A DNA stretch of 60,365 nucleotides, taken from NCBI GenBank assembly GCA_937916515.1, contig CALFSX010000260.1, positions 1-60,365 on the forward strand. The letters run 5' to 3'. Both the position numbers and the translations under genes were made by a program. The notes under the pieces are model-generated. The model worked only from the letters and a program-made list of their open reading frames with translations. It searched no databases and had not been told where the DNA came from. Below, piece by piece: positions 38,091-47,648 of the stretch. This DNA comes from an uncultured Planctomycetaceae bacterium. GTDB lineage: Bacteria > Planctomycetota > Planctomycetia > Planctomycetales > Planctomycetaceae. Every line of letters begins with the position of its first letter. Position 1 is the first letter of the stretch.

Positions 38091-39825
38091 CTTCAGACAC
38101 CAGAATCCTGCCTTCACCAGAAAGCGGTTCCACTGTCATGCGGTGTATTCGGTAACGACAATCGTAGGCTCCCACGAACAACGCTTTGGCGTTGGGCGTC
38201 TTCCAGTAATCTGACAGCGAAAGATCATTGAGTGCCCCCTGTCTTGATACGATTGTGCGACCATCCACCGACATTGTCACACTGTTGTTACGAACGGTTG
38301 TGATCACTTGAGACAACTGATTTTGTTGAAAAACGTTTCCTGTAAACGTGGTTTCGTTACCCAGATTCCTTCCATTCACGTTTTCGATTGCACTGTTTCC
38401 CACGCCTTCCAATAAAAAGTTAAACAGCGTCACAAATCGATTGTCCGCCGAACGCTGCCCCAGCAGGAATCCATTAGGCGTATCCAGTGGCTCAAGAACC
38501 ACAGTCAATCGATACTCAGCAGGCGGAGCAAACGGCAACTCCAGGCGAGCTCCAAAACTTTTGGGACACTCCAGTACTCGCCCAACCTTTTTCCATTCAC
38601 CAAGCGTAAAGCAGTTCCGGGGATCCACCAGACTAAGCAGGTCGATTTCATTGGTTGGCATGGCGGAAATAGCACCAGTTGCACCTGCCGCCGTGGAAGC
38701 GACAATCAGATCGGGCGACAGCGATGTGGGAATTGGGTTTTGCGCAGGGTTTGCGCGAACTTGAAAATAGCCCCACAACTCGGCGGTTGAACCATCGTTC
38801 ATTTCCGCGTCGACACGATAACTCACCGGCGTGGGACGTTCGAACGGGGGAAGTACGGCAAACTGAGGACATGGGCCTTCCCATTTCTGAGCTGCGTCAA
38901 TCCAGGGTCCATCAATGGCTGTCTGAAAACGTACTCGCAGGTTCTTCGCAGTGACATCTGCTGGCCAGGTCAGATTCAGGCGAACGCTGTCCCCGGGTGC
39001 AGGAACCAACGGATGTGGCACGGCGGTGAATGCCGAAAACAATTCCAACTGCGAATCGACTTCCTGCTGTCCCGGCTCCCAACCCAGTCTGATCTTCTGT
39101 TCTTTGTCGACAGTCGATTCACTAATCCAGCCGTTGTACTGCCCCATGCTCATCACGGTATTATTCGAAGGTTCCGGATGCGGCAAGCCAACCGTATGCC
39201 CGCAGCCTTCGTGATAAACGACGCAGTCTGAACCTCGATAGGGCACTCGCCAACCATCTGCGCTCACAAGTCCCCAACCGACACCGCGATCTGCCAGATA
39301 GGTCGCTCTAGCACCTCCGGACGTGGCCCCCGGAAAATGCTGCCCGCTGGTATAGTTGCCCTCAAATTCAAAACTCCCCTCAGATGGATGCAATCGATAG
39401 AAGTCATCCAGTGGTCGCCAATTGATTTCGCTAAGGACCAGCAGAATTGGGAAGACGTCCGATTCTTCCTGAGCAAACTTCAGACGCCTATCGGCCTCAT
39501 GCAAAGTACGAAAGAAAATCGCATCGCCATCGCCTTTACGCAATTGAGCTGTTGTGAGTTCCGAGACCAATGGAGCGTCCTGAACAACCGCGCGCATGGT
39601 TGAATGCTGCTGAAACTCACGACGATGAAACTGCTCAATTCGACGAGCGTAGTAATCGACTCGCTGCCGCCAATCGGGCAGAGGCGATCGATCTGCTGGC
39701 ACAAAGTACACCACGGTAACCTCAATTTTTGAAGTATCGTGCTTTCCGTCCCAGGTCTTTGTGCTGGCTAGAAGTTCACCGGCAAATACCAGAAAAACAA
39801 GAACGAATGATAGCGTGTTCTTCAC
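38083..39825 (-). CDS. secreted metalloprotease-like protein
   Basis: The 580-aa product has a signal peptide (MKNTLSFVLVFLVFAGELLA). The N-terminal half resembles a zinc peptidase: VVYHEGCGHTVGLPHPEP at about residues 202-219 carries His205, Glu206, His210 and His216, followed by NTVMSMGQYNGW, which looks like a Met-turn. The spacing is HExxxHxxGxxH rather than the metzincin HExxHxxGxxH, with one extra residue. The middle is beta-rich with fibronectin-like character. The C-terminal 150 residues look like a jelly-roll of the concanavalin type (RLTVVLEPLDTPNGFLLGQR, NSVTMSVDGRTIVSRQ), a common carbohydrate-binding add-on in planctomycetes. Whether the peptidase is active cannot be told from sequence. 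Confidence 0.78.
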   Translation of the reverse strand: MKNTLSFVLVFLVFAGELLASTKTWDGKHDTSKIEVTVVYFVPADRSPLPDWRQRVDYYARRIEQFHRREFQQHSTMRAVVQDAPLVSELTTAQLRKGDGDAIFFRTLHEADRRLKFAQEESDVFPILLVLSEINWRPLDDFYRLHPSEGSFEFEGNYTSGQHFPGATSGGARATYLADRGVGWGLVSADGWRVPYRGSDCVVYHEGCGHTVGLPHPEPSNNTVMSMGQYNGWISESTVDKEQKIRLGWEPGQQEVDSQLELFSAFTAVPHPLVPAPGDSVRLNLTWPADVTAKNLRVRFQTAIDGPWIDAAQKWEGPCPQFAVLPPFERPTPVSYRVDAEMNDGSTAELWGYFQVRANPAQNPIPTSLSPDLIVASTAAGATGAISAMPTNEIDLLSLVDPRNCFTLGEWKKVGRVLECPKSFGARLELPFAPPAEYRLTVVLEPLDTPNGFLLGQRSADNRFVTLFNFLLEGVGNSAIENVNGRNLGNETTFTGNVFQQNQLSQVITTVRNNSVTMSVDGRTIVSRQGALNDLSLSDYWKTPNAKALFVGAYDCRYRIHRMTVEPLSGEGRILVSEEK

Positions 39826-40477
39826 AAACTCCCCTTCTCACAATCGCAGGCGACTTCCGTCAACGCCTGAACATGGATATGGCCGGATCATAAGGATGGG
39901 TCGCGGAGAATAACAGAGACGTTTTTGTTGGGATGCTTTTCCCAAACTGTCTTCAACCTTTGTCTCTTGCTTAACAGTGACGACAAGGTTTATGCGCAAC
40001 CGATCGCCCCCCAAGAAAGCGCGGGTTAACGCGCGTCAATTCTCCGGCACTTTCCATGGATCCACGCATTCAGCACTCGAATGAGAGTTGAGCACCAAAA
40101 TCTGAGTTTGCCTCTTCTTCTGTGAACAACCGATCGAGACAAGCCCCTATCTACACAACCTGATCGTCCTTAATGCCAGGCAGCCTGGTCGCAGCAGAAT
40201 CTGCCGGTGATCGAATTCGAGTCGCCAATATTCGCCGAATCACAATTTCAGGGCGGTCAGAATTGCCAGATGGCATGGTACGAAACGGTGTTCACGAAAA
40301 TTAGTTTGGAACGATATATCGCAAACAGCGGGTACCATCTCTGAGTCATCCGGCATGATCGTTATATCTCACACATCCTGCACAACCAGAATATCTTTAC
40401 GTGCACTCTGGATCAGCGGCGGATGACTCTGCTGTAACAAAGTCTCCGCTCGCTCAACGGTCATGGATGATCGCTGC
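39826..40477. other. upstream region of the exopolysaccharide locus
   Basis: These 652 bases lie between divergent transcription units and should hold the main promoter of the polysaccharide locus. I see a GCGCG-GGTTAA-CGCGC hairpin at 40019-40034 but no match to the sigma-54 -24/-12 consensus. No gene was recognised. Confidence 0.4.
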
Positions 40478-41539
40478 ATGAAAATCGCACCAATAATACT
40501 GTTCGCACTTTGCTTCTCTGTCGGCTGCGCTCAAACGCAATTTCATGCGTCTGAGCTGCCTGCAAAGTACATTGCTCGGTCCACTGTCGATTACTCCAAG
40601 GTTGATCTCACCTCTTTGGCAAGCACCAGTGTCAAGAACGACACAATCCAAAGTGGCGACAGCATCCAGGTGAACCTGAACACTGGGGTTTCCGGAGAAG
40701 GCTCCGATTTAAAGTGGAAAGTAAGTGTCGATGAAACCGGACAGACTTCTCTACCCAACATCGGCCCCGTGCGTCTGGCTGGTTTGACTCGCGCGGAGGC
40801 TGAAAAGACCATCGTTCAGGCAAGTCTACAACGCGACGTTTTCCTGACTCCCGTGGTCGAAGTTGCGTTGGAAAAACGGCCTGATCGACTGATCTACATC
40901 AGCGGCGCGGTCAAAAACCCCGGACCTGTGAAGGTCTCAGGAACAACAGCTTCGCTGGCCGACGCGATTGCTCGTGCCGGTGGACTTACCAGCGATGCAT
41001 CAGGAACGATTGCCCTTAGCAGCTCTGCAGACAACAGCAGCAGCCCTGCCATTCTAAGTAACGAAATCATTCCCGTTGGACATCAAGATACAAGTTCGTT
41101 CCACGCCAGAACGGTCAGTCTCAGCTCAACTTCGCCGCAGCAATTGGCCCAGATTGTGGTACCGGAAGGTGCACTGGTTCACGTCGAAAAGGTTGAACCG
41201 CGTCCAATCCAGGTTGTGGGAGTGATTAAAAATCAGGTCGTGGAAGTGCCATCCGGCCAGGACGTACGACTTCTTGATGCGGTCACGATGGCAGGCGGTC
41301 AGACGTACTCAAACTGGATTTCAGACAGAGTGACGATTACTCGCCATGTTTCTGATGGAAGTGGCACGATCAGGATCCGCGGATCAATTCGAAAGGCCAG
41401 GGCCGACAGTAGCGAGAACATCCCATTGGCCCCTTACGACATCGTTACCGTCGAGGAAAACGTCCTCACATTTACTCTGTCAACGCTTAGCGGATTGTTC
41501 GGAGCAGGTGTAAGCGCAGCAAGAATTACTGGACCATAG
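40478..41539 (+). CDS. polysaccharide export outer-membrane lipoprotein
   Basis: A 353-aa protein of the Wza/EpsA-type polysaccharide export family. The ATG at 40478 gives a lipoprotein signal peptide (KIAPIILFALCFSVGC) with the lipid-attached Cys at about 17; the longer frame adds a charged MDDRC. The export domain follows (IQSGDSIQVNL, VSVDETGQTSLPNIGPVRLA, GLTRAEAEKTI), then SLBB segments (RLIYISGAVKNPGPVKVSGT, PIQVVGVIKNQVVEVPSGQD). It should form the periplasmic and outer-membrane channel for the polymer. First gene of a one-direction locus. Confidence 0.9.
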   Translation: MKIAPIILFALCFSVGCAQTQFHASELPAKYIARSTVDYSKVDLTSLASTSVKNDTIQSGDSIQVNLNTGVSGEGSDLKWKVSVDETGQTSLPNIGPVRLAGLTRAEAEKTIVQASLQRDVFLTPVVEVALEKRPDRLIYISGAVKNPGPVKVSGTTASLADAIARAGGLTSDASGTIALSSSADNSSSPAILSNEIIPVGHQDTSSFHARTVSLSSTSPQQLAQIVVPEGALVHVEKVEPRPIQVVGVIKNQVVEVPSGQDVRLLDAVTMAGGQTYSNWISDRVTITRHVSDGSGTIRIRGSIRKARADSSENIPLAPYDIVTVEENVLTFTLSTLSGLFGAGVSAARITGP

Positions 41540-41610
41540 TCGCAGGCCAACAGCATTACTCAACGGTTGAAACTCAACATTCGTCAGCAAGTTCAGACTG
41601 AATAGTAAAT

Positions 41611-43890
41611 ATGGACCTCTATACCCCGGAACAAATGGAATCATCGGAGCCTCAGGGTTTCCATGCCGTCATGCGGTTCCTGCGTGTCGTGAGTCGGCAT
41701 CGCATGGTCCTGATTGGCTGTATTGCCGCAGGCGCACTTCTAGGTTTTGTGAGATTCAGCCGAATCCCCATGCAGTACGACGCCTCAACGCGCTTGATGG
41801 TCAGTCAACGCGCCAGTGCGTCTGCAAATGGCAATGCCGCGGGCAACAGCAGTGCCGACCTGGCCGGTTATCGCCAGCTGATTCTTAGCGACCAGGTACT
41901 GACGGACACTGTTGAATCCTTAAGCAAGGTTCCTCCTGAACTTAGTGGACAGACGGATCGCACACTGTGGCCACTTAGCCTGCGACAGATGATTAACGTC
42001 ACCATTGAAGCGAAAGATCAAACACTGGAGATCAGCTGCAGGTCAAAAGACCCTGCTGCAACAGTCAACGTTATTAGAGCCCTGACATTGTCTTCACACA
42101 AGTTCATGGACGACTATCAAAAAGACATATCCGTCGAACTGATGAAAGAACTGGAAGCCAACAGGCAGAGCGTCCAGAAAAAACTGATCGACAAGGAACA
42201 CGAACTATTACAGGCACGTCACGATTGTGGCGACATCACACTTTCCGATGGCAAAGAAGATTCGCACCCGCTTTCTCAACGAGTCAGTCGCCTGAACGGA
42301 GAACTCACAACCGTTCGCAGTCGTCGCCTTGAGCTCCAGGCAACTCTGGCTTCGGCACAACATCTGGTTTCAACAAATTCCGACCTTACGTCGGCACTGC
42401 AGAAGCTGGGCTCCATTGTTGGCGAAAAAGTTATCGAACGCGTACCTGGTTCCGGAGGCACGAGCTACCAAACAATCGACGATCTGCAAAATGAACTTAA
42501 GAAGCAGGAGACCGAGTTGGCTGCGGCTCGTCCGCATTTCGGTAGTCGCCATCCAGATGTTATTCGCCTTCAAACTGAGATTTTGGCCTTGCGAAATCAA
42601 ATCGTTGAAGCCCAAACCGAAATGAGACGTCAAATCAGCATTGGCGTTCGAGAACCTCAGGTTGGTGAATGGCTGATGAACACCATTCAAGGGGAATTGC
42701 TGGCGACGCAACAGTATGAACAATCACTCGAACAGGAATACCTGACAGTCGAAAAAGAAGCGCTTAAGCTAAGTGACAGCCTGGCGGCAATTCAAAATGC
42801 ACAGCGTGAAGCTGACACATTGCGAGAACTTCACACGTCACTTCTGACACGCCTAAACTCCATCAACATCGACCATACAGGTGGATTTCGTGTTGCCACG
42901 CTAAGTGAGCCCGTGCTTCCTCGAAATGCCAGCTACCCAATCCTGTCGTCGATTCTTTCAATGTTCTGCTTCATAGGAACAGCGATTGGTCTTGGAATCA
43001 TCTACGTAATCGATCTTATGGATGACCGACTGCGATCGCCAGAAGAAGTTCGCGAAGAACTTGGGCTTTCCGTTCTGGGAGTCATTCGTAAATTGCCGGA
43101 AGGTGAAATTGGCCAAACGAAGGTCTACATTCACGGGTTCCCGCAAACGCCGCATGCTGAATGCTTCAGAACACTTAAGACATCAATCATGTTGTCTCCG
43201 CTGGAAAGCAAGTGCCTTGCCATCACCAGTTCTGAGGCCAGCGAAGGCAAAACCACGACCACTGTCAACCTGGCAGCCGCGTATGCTCAAACGGGAATCA
43301 GAACTCTACTGATCGACGCAGACATGCGTCGCCCCGGACTATCCAAGCTTCTGGAAGTTCGCGGACATGGTGGGCTGTCGGAAATTCTGAGAGCCGATGG
43401 CAATATTCCAGAGCTTTGCCAGGAACGTGTTGTCAGTACCGAAGTTCCACTGCTGGATGTGCTTCCGTGTGGACCACGACATCTGAACCCTGGCATGTTG
43501 CTGTCGATGCCAACTTTGGCCGACATCCTGGACTGGGCAGTATCGGAATACGATCAAGTCATTGTGGATTGCCCACCAACACTTCCCGTAAGCGATGCAG
43601 CAATCGTAGGACGGTATGTGGATGGCATGCTGTTCCTGATGAACCCCGATAAGACACATCGACGAAGCGTGATTCGCGCCGTTCACCAACTGAAGGCTAT
43701 GGGGCTTAAGATTGTTGGAATCGTTGCCAACACAAGCCTGAGCGAAGAAAAGAACAGCTACGGTTATGCGTACACTTATGGGTACGGATACGGCGGCGAC
43801 TATTCATACGGCCACGATGAAGACCACGAAACTGCAGTAGACGCAGAAGAGTCCTTCGATGTCTCTGAAGGCATCGGGAAGGCAGCGTAA
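41611..43890 (+). CDS. Wzc-like polysaccharide co-polymerase and tyrosine kinase
   Basis: A 759-aa inner-membrane protein. Two membrane segments (RMVLIGCIAAGALLGFV and YPILSSILSMFCFIGTAIGL) bracket a long periplasmic coiled-coil region. The cytoplasmic BY-kinase domain has Walker A SSEASEGKTTTTVNLA (about 541-556), Walker A' TLLIDADMRRPG and Walker B VIVDCPP. It ends in a tyrosine-rich tail with about nine Tyr (SYGYAYTYGYGYGGDYSYG), the usual autophosphorylation cluster. Such proteins set chain length and couple assembly to export. The stop overlaps the next start by one base (TAATG). The last residues are GKAA. Confidence 0.92.
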   Translation: MDLYTPEQMESSEPQGFHAVMRFLRVVSRHRMVLIGCIAAGALLGFVRFSRIPMQYDASTRLMVSQRASASANGNAAGNSSADLAGYRQLILSDQVLTDTVESLSKVPPELSGQTDRTLWPLSLRQMINVTIEAKDQTLEISCRSKDPAATVNVIRALTLSSHKFMDDYQKDISVELMKELEANRQSVQKKLIDKEHELLQARHDCGDITLSDGKEDSHPLSQRVSRLNGELTTVRSRRLELQATLASAQHLVSTNSDLTSALQKLGSIVGEKVIERVPGSGGTSYQTIDDLQNELKKQETELAAARPHFGSRHPDVIRLQTEILALRNQIVEAQTEMRRQISIGVREPQVGEWLMNTIQGELLATQQYEQSLEQEYLTVEKEALKLSDSLAAIQNAQREADTLRELHTSLLTRLNSINIDHTGGFRVATLSEPVLPRNASYPILSSILSMFCFIGTAIGLGIIYVIDLMDDRLRSPEEVREELGLSVLGVIRKLPEGEIGQTKVYIHGFPQTPHAECFRTLKTSIMLSPLESKCLAITSSEASEGKTTTTVNLAAAYAQTGIRTLLIDADMRRPGLSKLLEVRGHGGLSEILRADGNIPELCQERVVSTEVPLLDVLPCGPRHLNPGMLLSMPTLADILDWAVSEYDQVIVDCPPTLPVSDAAIVGRYVDGMLFLMNPDKTHRRSVIRAVHQLKAMGLKIVGIVANTSLSEEKNSYGYAYTYGYGYGGDYSYGHDEDHETAVDAEESFDVSEGIGKAA

Positions 43891-46517
43891 TGAGCACGTT
43901 CGATAATGCTCTAAGCTCACGGCCCCGCAGTCATGCAAATCGGCGGGACCTTGCGCAGTCACACTACGAGTCGGTGGCACTACGAAGCCTCGACTGGGTT
44001 GGTGATGCCTGCTTCAGCATTTCCGTCATCGTCGTGCCATTGACCTCGGCCGTCATTCGCGACACCGGAGTCGCCATATTTATCGCGTGCAGCCTTCTAA
44101 TGGGGCTCACCTGGGCTGTTCGTCAAATAATCGAACCGAAATCGTGTACTCGATTTTCGGGGGCTGAGGTGATTGTGCTTGCGTCCGTTGCACTGGTCTC
44201 AGTTCAATTACTTAAACTGCCACACGGCATATTAACGGTTCTTTCTCCATTTCTCAGCAAGCATTTGCAGTATTGGCAAGTTGCCACGGGCGAGGCCACA
44301 ACGTGGCAAACGATATCCCTGACGCCAACACTCACGAAGTCCGGACTAGTGCTGCTGATTGCATATGTCGTGTTCTTTCTCGCAGCCCGACAGCGAATCA
44401 ACAGTCGGTATGAAGTTGATCGAATCATGAAACTTCTGGCCATATCCGCAGCCACAATGGCGGCGATTGGCCTGACTCAGGTACTGCTGGGAGTTGACGA
44501 ATTCCTTGGAGTGTTTGAGCACCATTCGCGAAGCGCCAAATGGCCGGCAAAGGGTGCTTTTACGAATCAAAATCACTTCGCTCATTTTCTATCGCTCGGA
44601 CTAGGCCCCTTAATTTTTTGGTGGTTCTCGTACGAGCGTTCAGGAGTTCCTGCAGCCAGGCACTCCACTGGTTTTGGACGCAGCTTGCAAGGTGGGAAAT
44701 CAGAAAGTTCAAATCAAAAGATGTTAGTCGCTGGGCTCATTGCTGTGGTTGCCCTTGCGGGACTGGCCAGCACATCGCGCGGCGGCGTCCTTTGTTTGCT
44801 GATTTCTGCAACCGTTGCTCTGCTGGCCTTTGGAGTGAACTCCATGCGAATCGCGAAATTGGCGATTCCGGTATGCATATTCGTGGTCATTGGAACACTG
44901 GAACTTGGCACTGCCTCACTGCAGACGAAGTGGCAATCGATTGTTAATTCCTCATCAGCATCCGATCTTTCATCCGGCAGAATGATGCTCTGGCACTCAC
45001 TTGCAGAAGCCATCCCGAATTTCTGGCGGATGGGATCAGGTCTTGGAAGCCACGCAGAGGTCTATCCGATGTGGCTGGATCAAGAATTCAATGTGCGATT
45101 TTCCCATGCAGAATGCGGCTACCTTCAGATTCTTCTGGAACTGGGAGTGCCAGGTTTAATGCTTCTGGTGTGTGGAATTACCTATTGCTTTCTGGCGATC
45201 AAGCGAAGCCTTTCATCCGGCGTAGCGGGTAAAGACCGCGCTCGGATCCTGATACTGGGGGCTGGAATTCTCGTCAGTTGTTTACATTCATTTGTTGATT
45301 TCGTTTGGTATATCCCTGGTTGCCTCATCCCCACAATTGTCACCGCAGTTTGTCTTCTTTGCGCTACTGAAAAGCCCGATTCCGCCACTCACAACTCAAC
45401 GGGAAGTAAGACAGTCAACGCCGTTCGCTGGCCTACGGTATTTGCGTGGCTTGTTGTAATACTCATTCTGCCAATCGGTGAACTCTCAGCCGGACCGGCA
45501 ATAAGAGTTGCTCGCACGGAAAGAAACTGGCTGGAATCACGAAACAAATCCATCCTGCCCGATGAACAGATTCAGCATCTGCAGACTTGTGTCCGCATCA
45601 ATCCGAATGACTCCAGGGCTTATGCAAAACTAGCTACAGCCTACCTGGATCGCTTTCAAAGACTTCAAAGCGAATCAGGCAATGCGATAACGATTACGGA
45701 ATTACGAGGCATCGTTCGCTCATCTGAATTCACTTCAAACCGAGAAGTTGCAGAGTGGCTCGTGCGAGCCTTCGGAAAGTGTTCCTCCGACCTGTATCGC
45801 GCGAACCTGGCGGCAAGAAACGCATTGCTTAGACAGCCCATGCGAGGTGAAGCCTATGTGGTTCTGGCACAAGTTGGCTTCCTGACCGGTAACTCAGAGC
45901 ACGACGAAGAGCAACTGATTCAGCAGGCCATGGAGGTGCGTCCGTACGAGTCGTACATCCATTACATCCGCGGACTTTCCATGGCAGCAAATGGCATGAT
46001 CGACCAGTCGTTGGAATCGTTTTCTCGTGCATACGCTTTGGACAAAGACTTAAGCCAGACAATTGTTCAAGGACTTAGTCCATATCTGACTCCAGAAACA
46101 TTCATAGAAACAATCCGCCCTGATTCAGTTGGACTTTGGCACTTGTTTAAGGCCTATGAGTCACAGGGCCGACTGAAGGAACAGCAAGAAGTTGCGCAGT
46201 GGTACTCGTCGCATATTGATGACTACATGTCGCTCGAAAATAAGCAAAACAAAGAATTCTGGCGACGCTGCGAGGTCATCTACTCCTTCTCCGGGAGTTC
46301 GCAGCAGGCCGCCAATTGCCTTCGGATGATGATTGAATTGTCTCCGAACGACTTCAATCTGAAAAAGAAGCTTGGCCTGGCACTGCTGAACCTTGGCGAA
46401 ATCCAGGAGGCACTTGGGGAACTTGAATGGTGCCAGATGCGCGCCCCTGAAGACATCGAAGTAAAGGCGGCACTGCAAAAAATACATGCAGACGTCCGCG
46501 TTGGAGGAACAAGATGA
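43890..46517 (+). CDS. Wzy/WaaL-type polymerase fused to TPR domain
   Basis: An 875-aa inner-membrane protein. The N-terminal 520 residues have about twelve hydrophobic segments with the O-antigen ligase/polymerase pattern: FTNQNHFAHFLSLGLGPLIF, the TSRGG motif (LASTSRGGVLCLL), the periplasmic loop RMGSGLGSHAEVYPMW, and SHAECGYLQILLELGVPGLM. The remaining 350 residues are soluble TPR-like repeats (IHYIRGLSMAANGMIDQSLE, LKKKLGLALLNLGEIQEALG). Polymerisation of undecaprenyl-linked repeat units is the likely role. The fused TPR may hold it to the Wzc-like protein or the chain-length machinery. It starts on the last base of the Wzc stop and overlaps the next gene by four bases. Confidence 0.88.
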   Translation: MSTFDNALSSRPRSHANRRDLAQSHYESVALRSLDWVGDACFSISVIVVPLTSAVIRDTGVAIFIACSLLMGLTWAVRQIIEPKSCTRFSGAEVIVLASVALVSVQLLKLPHGILTVLSPFLSKHLQYWQVATGEATTWQTISLTPTLTKSGLVLLIAYVVFFLAARQRINSRYEVDRIMKLLAISAATMAAIGLTQVLLGVDEFLGVFEHHSRSAKWPAKGAFTNQNHFAHFLSLGLGPLIFWWFSYERSGVPAARHSTGFGRSLQGGKSESSNQKMLVAGLIAVVALAGLASTSRGGVLCLLISATVALLAFGVNSMRIAKLAIPVCIFVVIGTLELGTASLQTKWQSIVNSSSASDLSSGRMMLWHSLAEAIPNFWRMGSGLGSHAEVYPMWLDQEFNVRFSHAECGYLQILLELGVPGLMLLVCGITYCFLAIKRSLSSGVAGKDRARILILGAGILVSCLHSFVDFVWYIPGCLIPTIVTAVCLLCATEKPDSATHNSTGSKTVNAVRWPTVFAWLVVILILPIGELSAGPAIRVARTERNWLESRNKSILPDEQIQHLQTCVRINPNDSRAYAKLATAYLDRFQRLQSESGNAITITELRGIVRSSEFTSNREVAEWLVRAFGKCSSDLYRANLAARNALLRQPMRGEAYVVLAQVGFLTGNSEHDEEQLIQQAMEVRPYESYIHYIRGLSMAANGMIDQSLESFSRAYALDKDLSQTIVQGLSPYLTPETFIETIRPDSVGLWHLFKAYESQGRLKEQQEVAQWYSSHIDDYMSLENKQNKEFWRRCEVIYSFSGSSQQAANCLRMMIELSPNDFNLKKKLGLALLNLGEIQEALGELEWCQMRAPEDIEVKAALQKIHADVRVGGTR

Positions 46518-47383
46518 GCGGGATGAGAAAAATGTTGTTAGTTCAACAGACTCCTGCCCCAGAGGTGACACGGCAGAAACTTCGTGCTGTAACAAATAAT
46601 TCCATCAATGAACACATCCTTCCGCTGACAGTGCCACCAGCCAATCGCGCTGTTGGCAAAACAAAGCTGCACACCTGGTACAATCGGTTTTTCAAGAGAA
46701 CCTTGGATCTGGCGATCTCAATTCCCGTCGTTGTTTGCATTCTGCCGCCGCTTTGTCTGGTGAGTAAGCTGGCACACATGCTTCAATCACCGGGACCCTT
46801 GCTTTACCGCCAGGTGCGATGCGGAAAGGACGAAAAGCCCTTTACGATCGTTAAGTTCCGGACGATGTCGGTGCCGGACCAGGGTGTGTGCGAAATCCAG
46901 AATGCCAGCTCCAGAATATTCCCACTCGGAAACCTGATGCGGGCAACGAAGATTGATGAAATTCCGCAGTTCCTGAATGTACTTCAGGGGTCCATGAGCG
47001 TTGTCGGCCCCCGCCCACATCACTTCAACGACTGCGCTGTGTTTGAAGAAATTGTCGCAGACTACAAACAAAGAACGATGGCCAAGCCCGGAATTACAGG
47101 GCTGGCTCAGTACGAAGAATTCCGTGGTCAGTTCGAATGGAACTGCACAGAAAGTCGGGTTGCCAACGACTTACGTTACATCACTGAATGGACGCCTGCA
47201 TCGGACATTACGCTGATCGTGCAGACGGGGTTCGTAATTTTTAGAAATGTAGCGGCAGCTGGCCTGCGACGAATGCTTCAGCCCAGCAAGGCTCCTGTAC
47301 TGCAAGTTGTCAATGAGACAGATCATGCGGTCGCCGAAAGCAATCAGCGTGACTACAACAACTCATATCGCAAGGCCGCGTAA
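46514..47383 (+). CDS. undecaprenyl-phosphate sugar phosphotransferase (priming enzyme)
   Basis: A 289-aa monotopic membrane enzyme of the bacterial sugar transferase family (WcaJ/PglC-type core). The membrane hairpin is FKRTLDLAISIPVVVCILPP, followed by the catalytic region: SPGPLLYRQVRCGKDEKPF, VKFRTMS, KIDEIPQFLNVLQGSMSVVGPRP and KPGITGLAQ. It transfers a sugar-1-phosphate to undecaprenyl phosphate, starting the repeat unit. It lacks the long N-terminal membrane domain of WcaJ. It overlaps the polymerase gene by four bases (ATGA). The C-terminus ends RKAA. Confidence 0.93.
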   Translation: MSGMRKMLLVQQTPAPEVTRQKLRAVTNNSINEHILPLTVPPANRAVGKTKLHTWYNRFFKRTLDLAISIPVVVCILPPLCLVSKLAHMLQSPGPLLYRQVRCGKDEKPFTIVKFRTMSVPDQGVCEIQNASSRIFPLGNLMRATKIDEIPQFLNVLQGSMSVVGPRPHHFNDCAVFEEIVADYKQRTMAKPGITGLAQYEEFRGQFEWNCTESRVANDLRYITEWTPASDITLIVQTGFVIFRNVAAAGLRRMLQPSKAPVLQVVNETDHAVAESNQRDYNNSYRKAA

Positions 47384-47534
47384 ACCGGCAGGTAACCCCC
47401 ACTCACTTTGCGATGCCGCAAAACACGACAGGTGCGTCTTATTCCCTCCAGCCTTCGCCCAAAACGCAGCAAATATGTCGCCCAAATTAGTCTAGCGACG
47501 TTTTCACCGTTTCGGTTAACGTCTCCCGTCCAGG

Positions 47535-47566
47535 CCAATTTCAAACACAGTCGTGTCCGAAATTGG
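47535..47566 (+). promoter_or_regulatory. nested hairpin inside the exopolysaccharide locus
   Basis: CCAATTTC (47535-47542) pairs with GAAATTGG (47559-47566). After a two-base internal loop, ACAC (47545-47548) pairs with GTGT (47553-47556) around AGTC. No T-run follows on either strand, so it is not an intrinsic terminator. It lies in the 265-bp gap before the next glycosyltransferase gene and could be an mRNA processing or antitermination element. Confidence 0.45.
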
Positions 47567-47648
47567 AGCCAAAACACAGTGAGACGGGGCTGATCTATGT
47601 CACCGACGAGGACGAAGTCTGCGCAAATCAGACACATTCGAACGATCA

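Noticed and set aside
40250-40300. TGGCATGGTACGAA near 40271 as a sigma-54 promoter of the exopolysaccharide locus
   Set aside because: It lacks the TTGC element at the -12 position, so the link to the sigma-54 regulator at 16.8 kb is unsupported.
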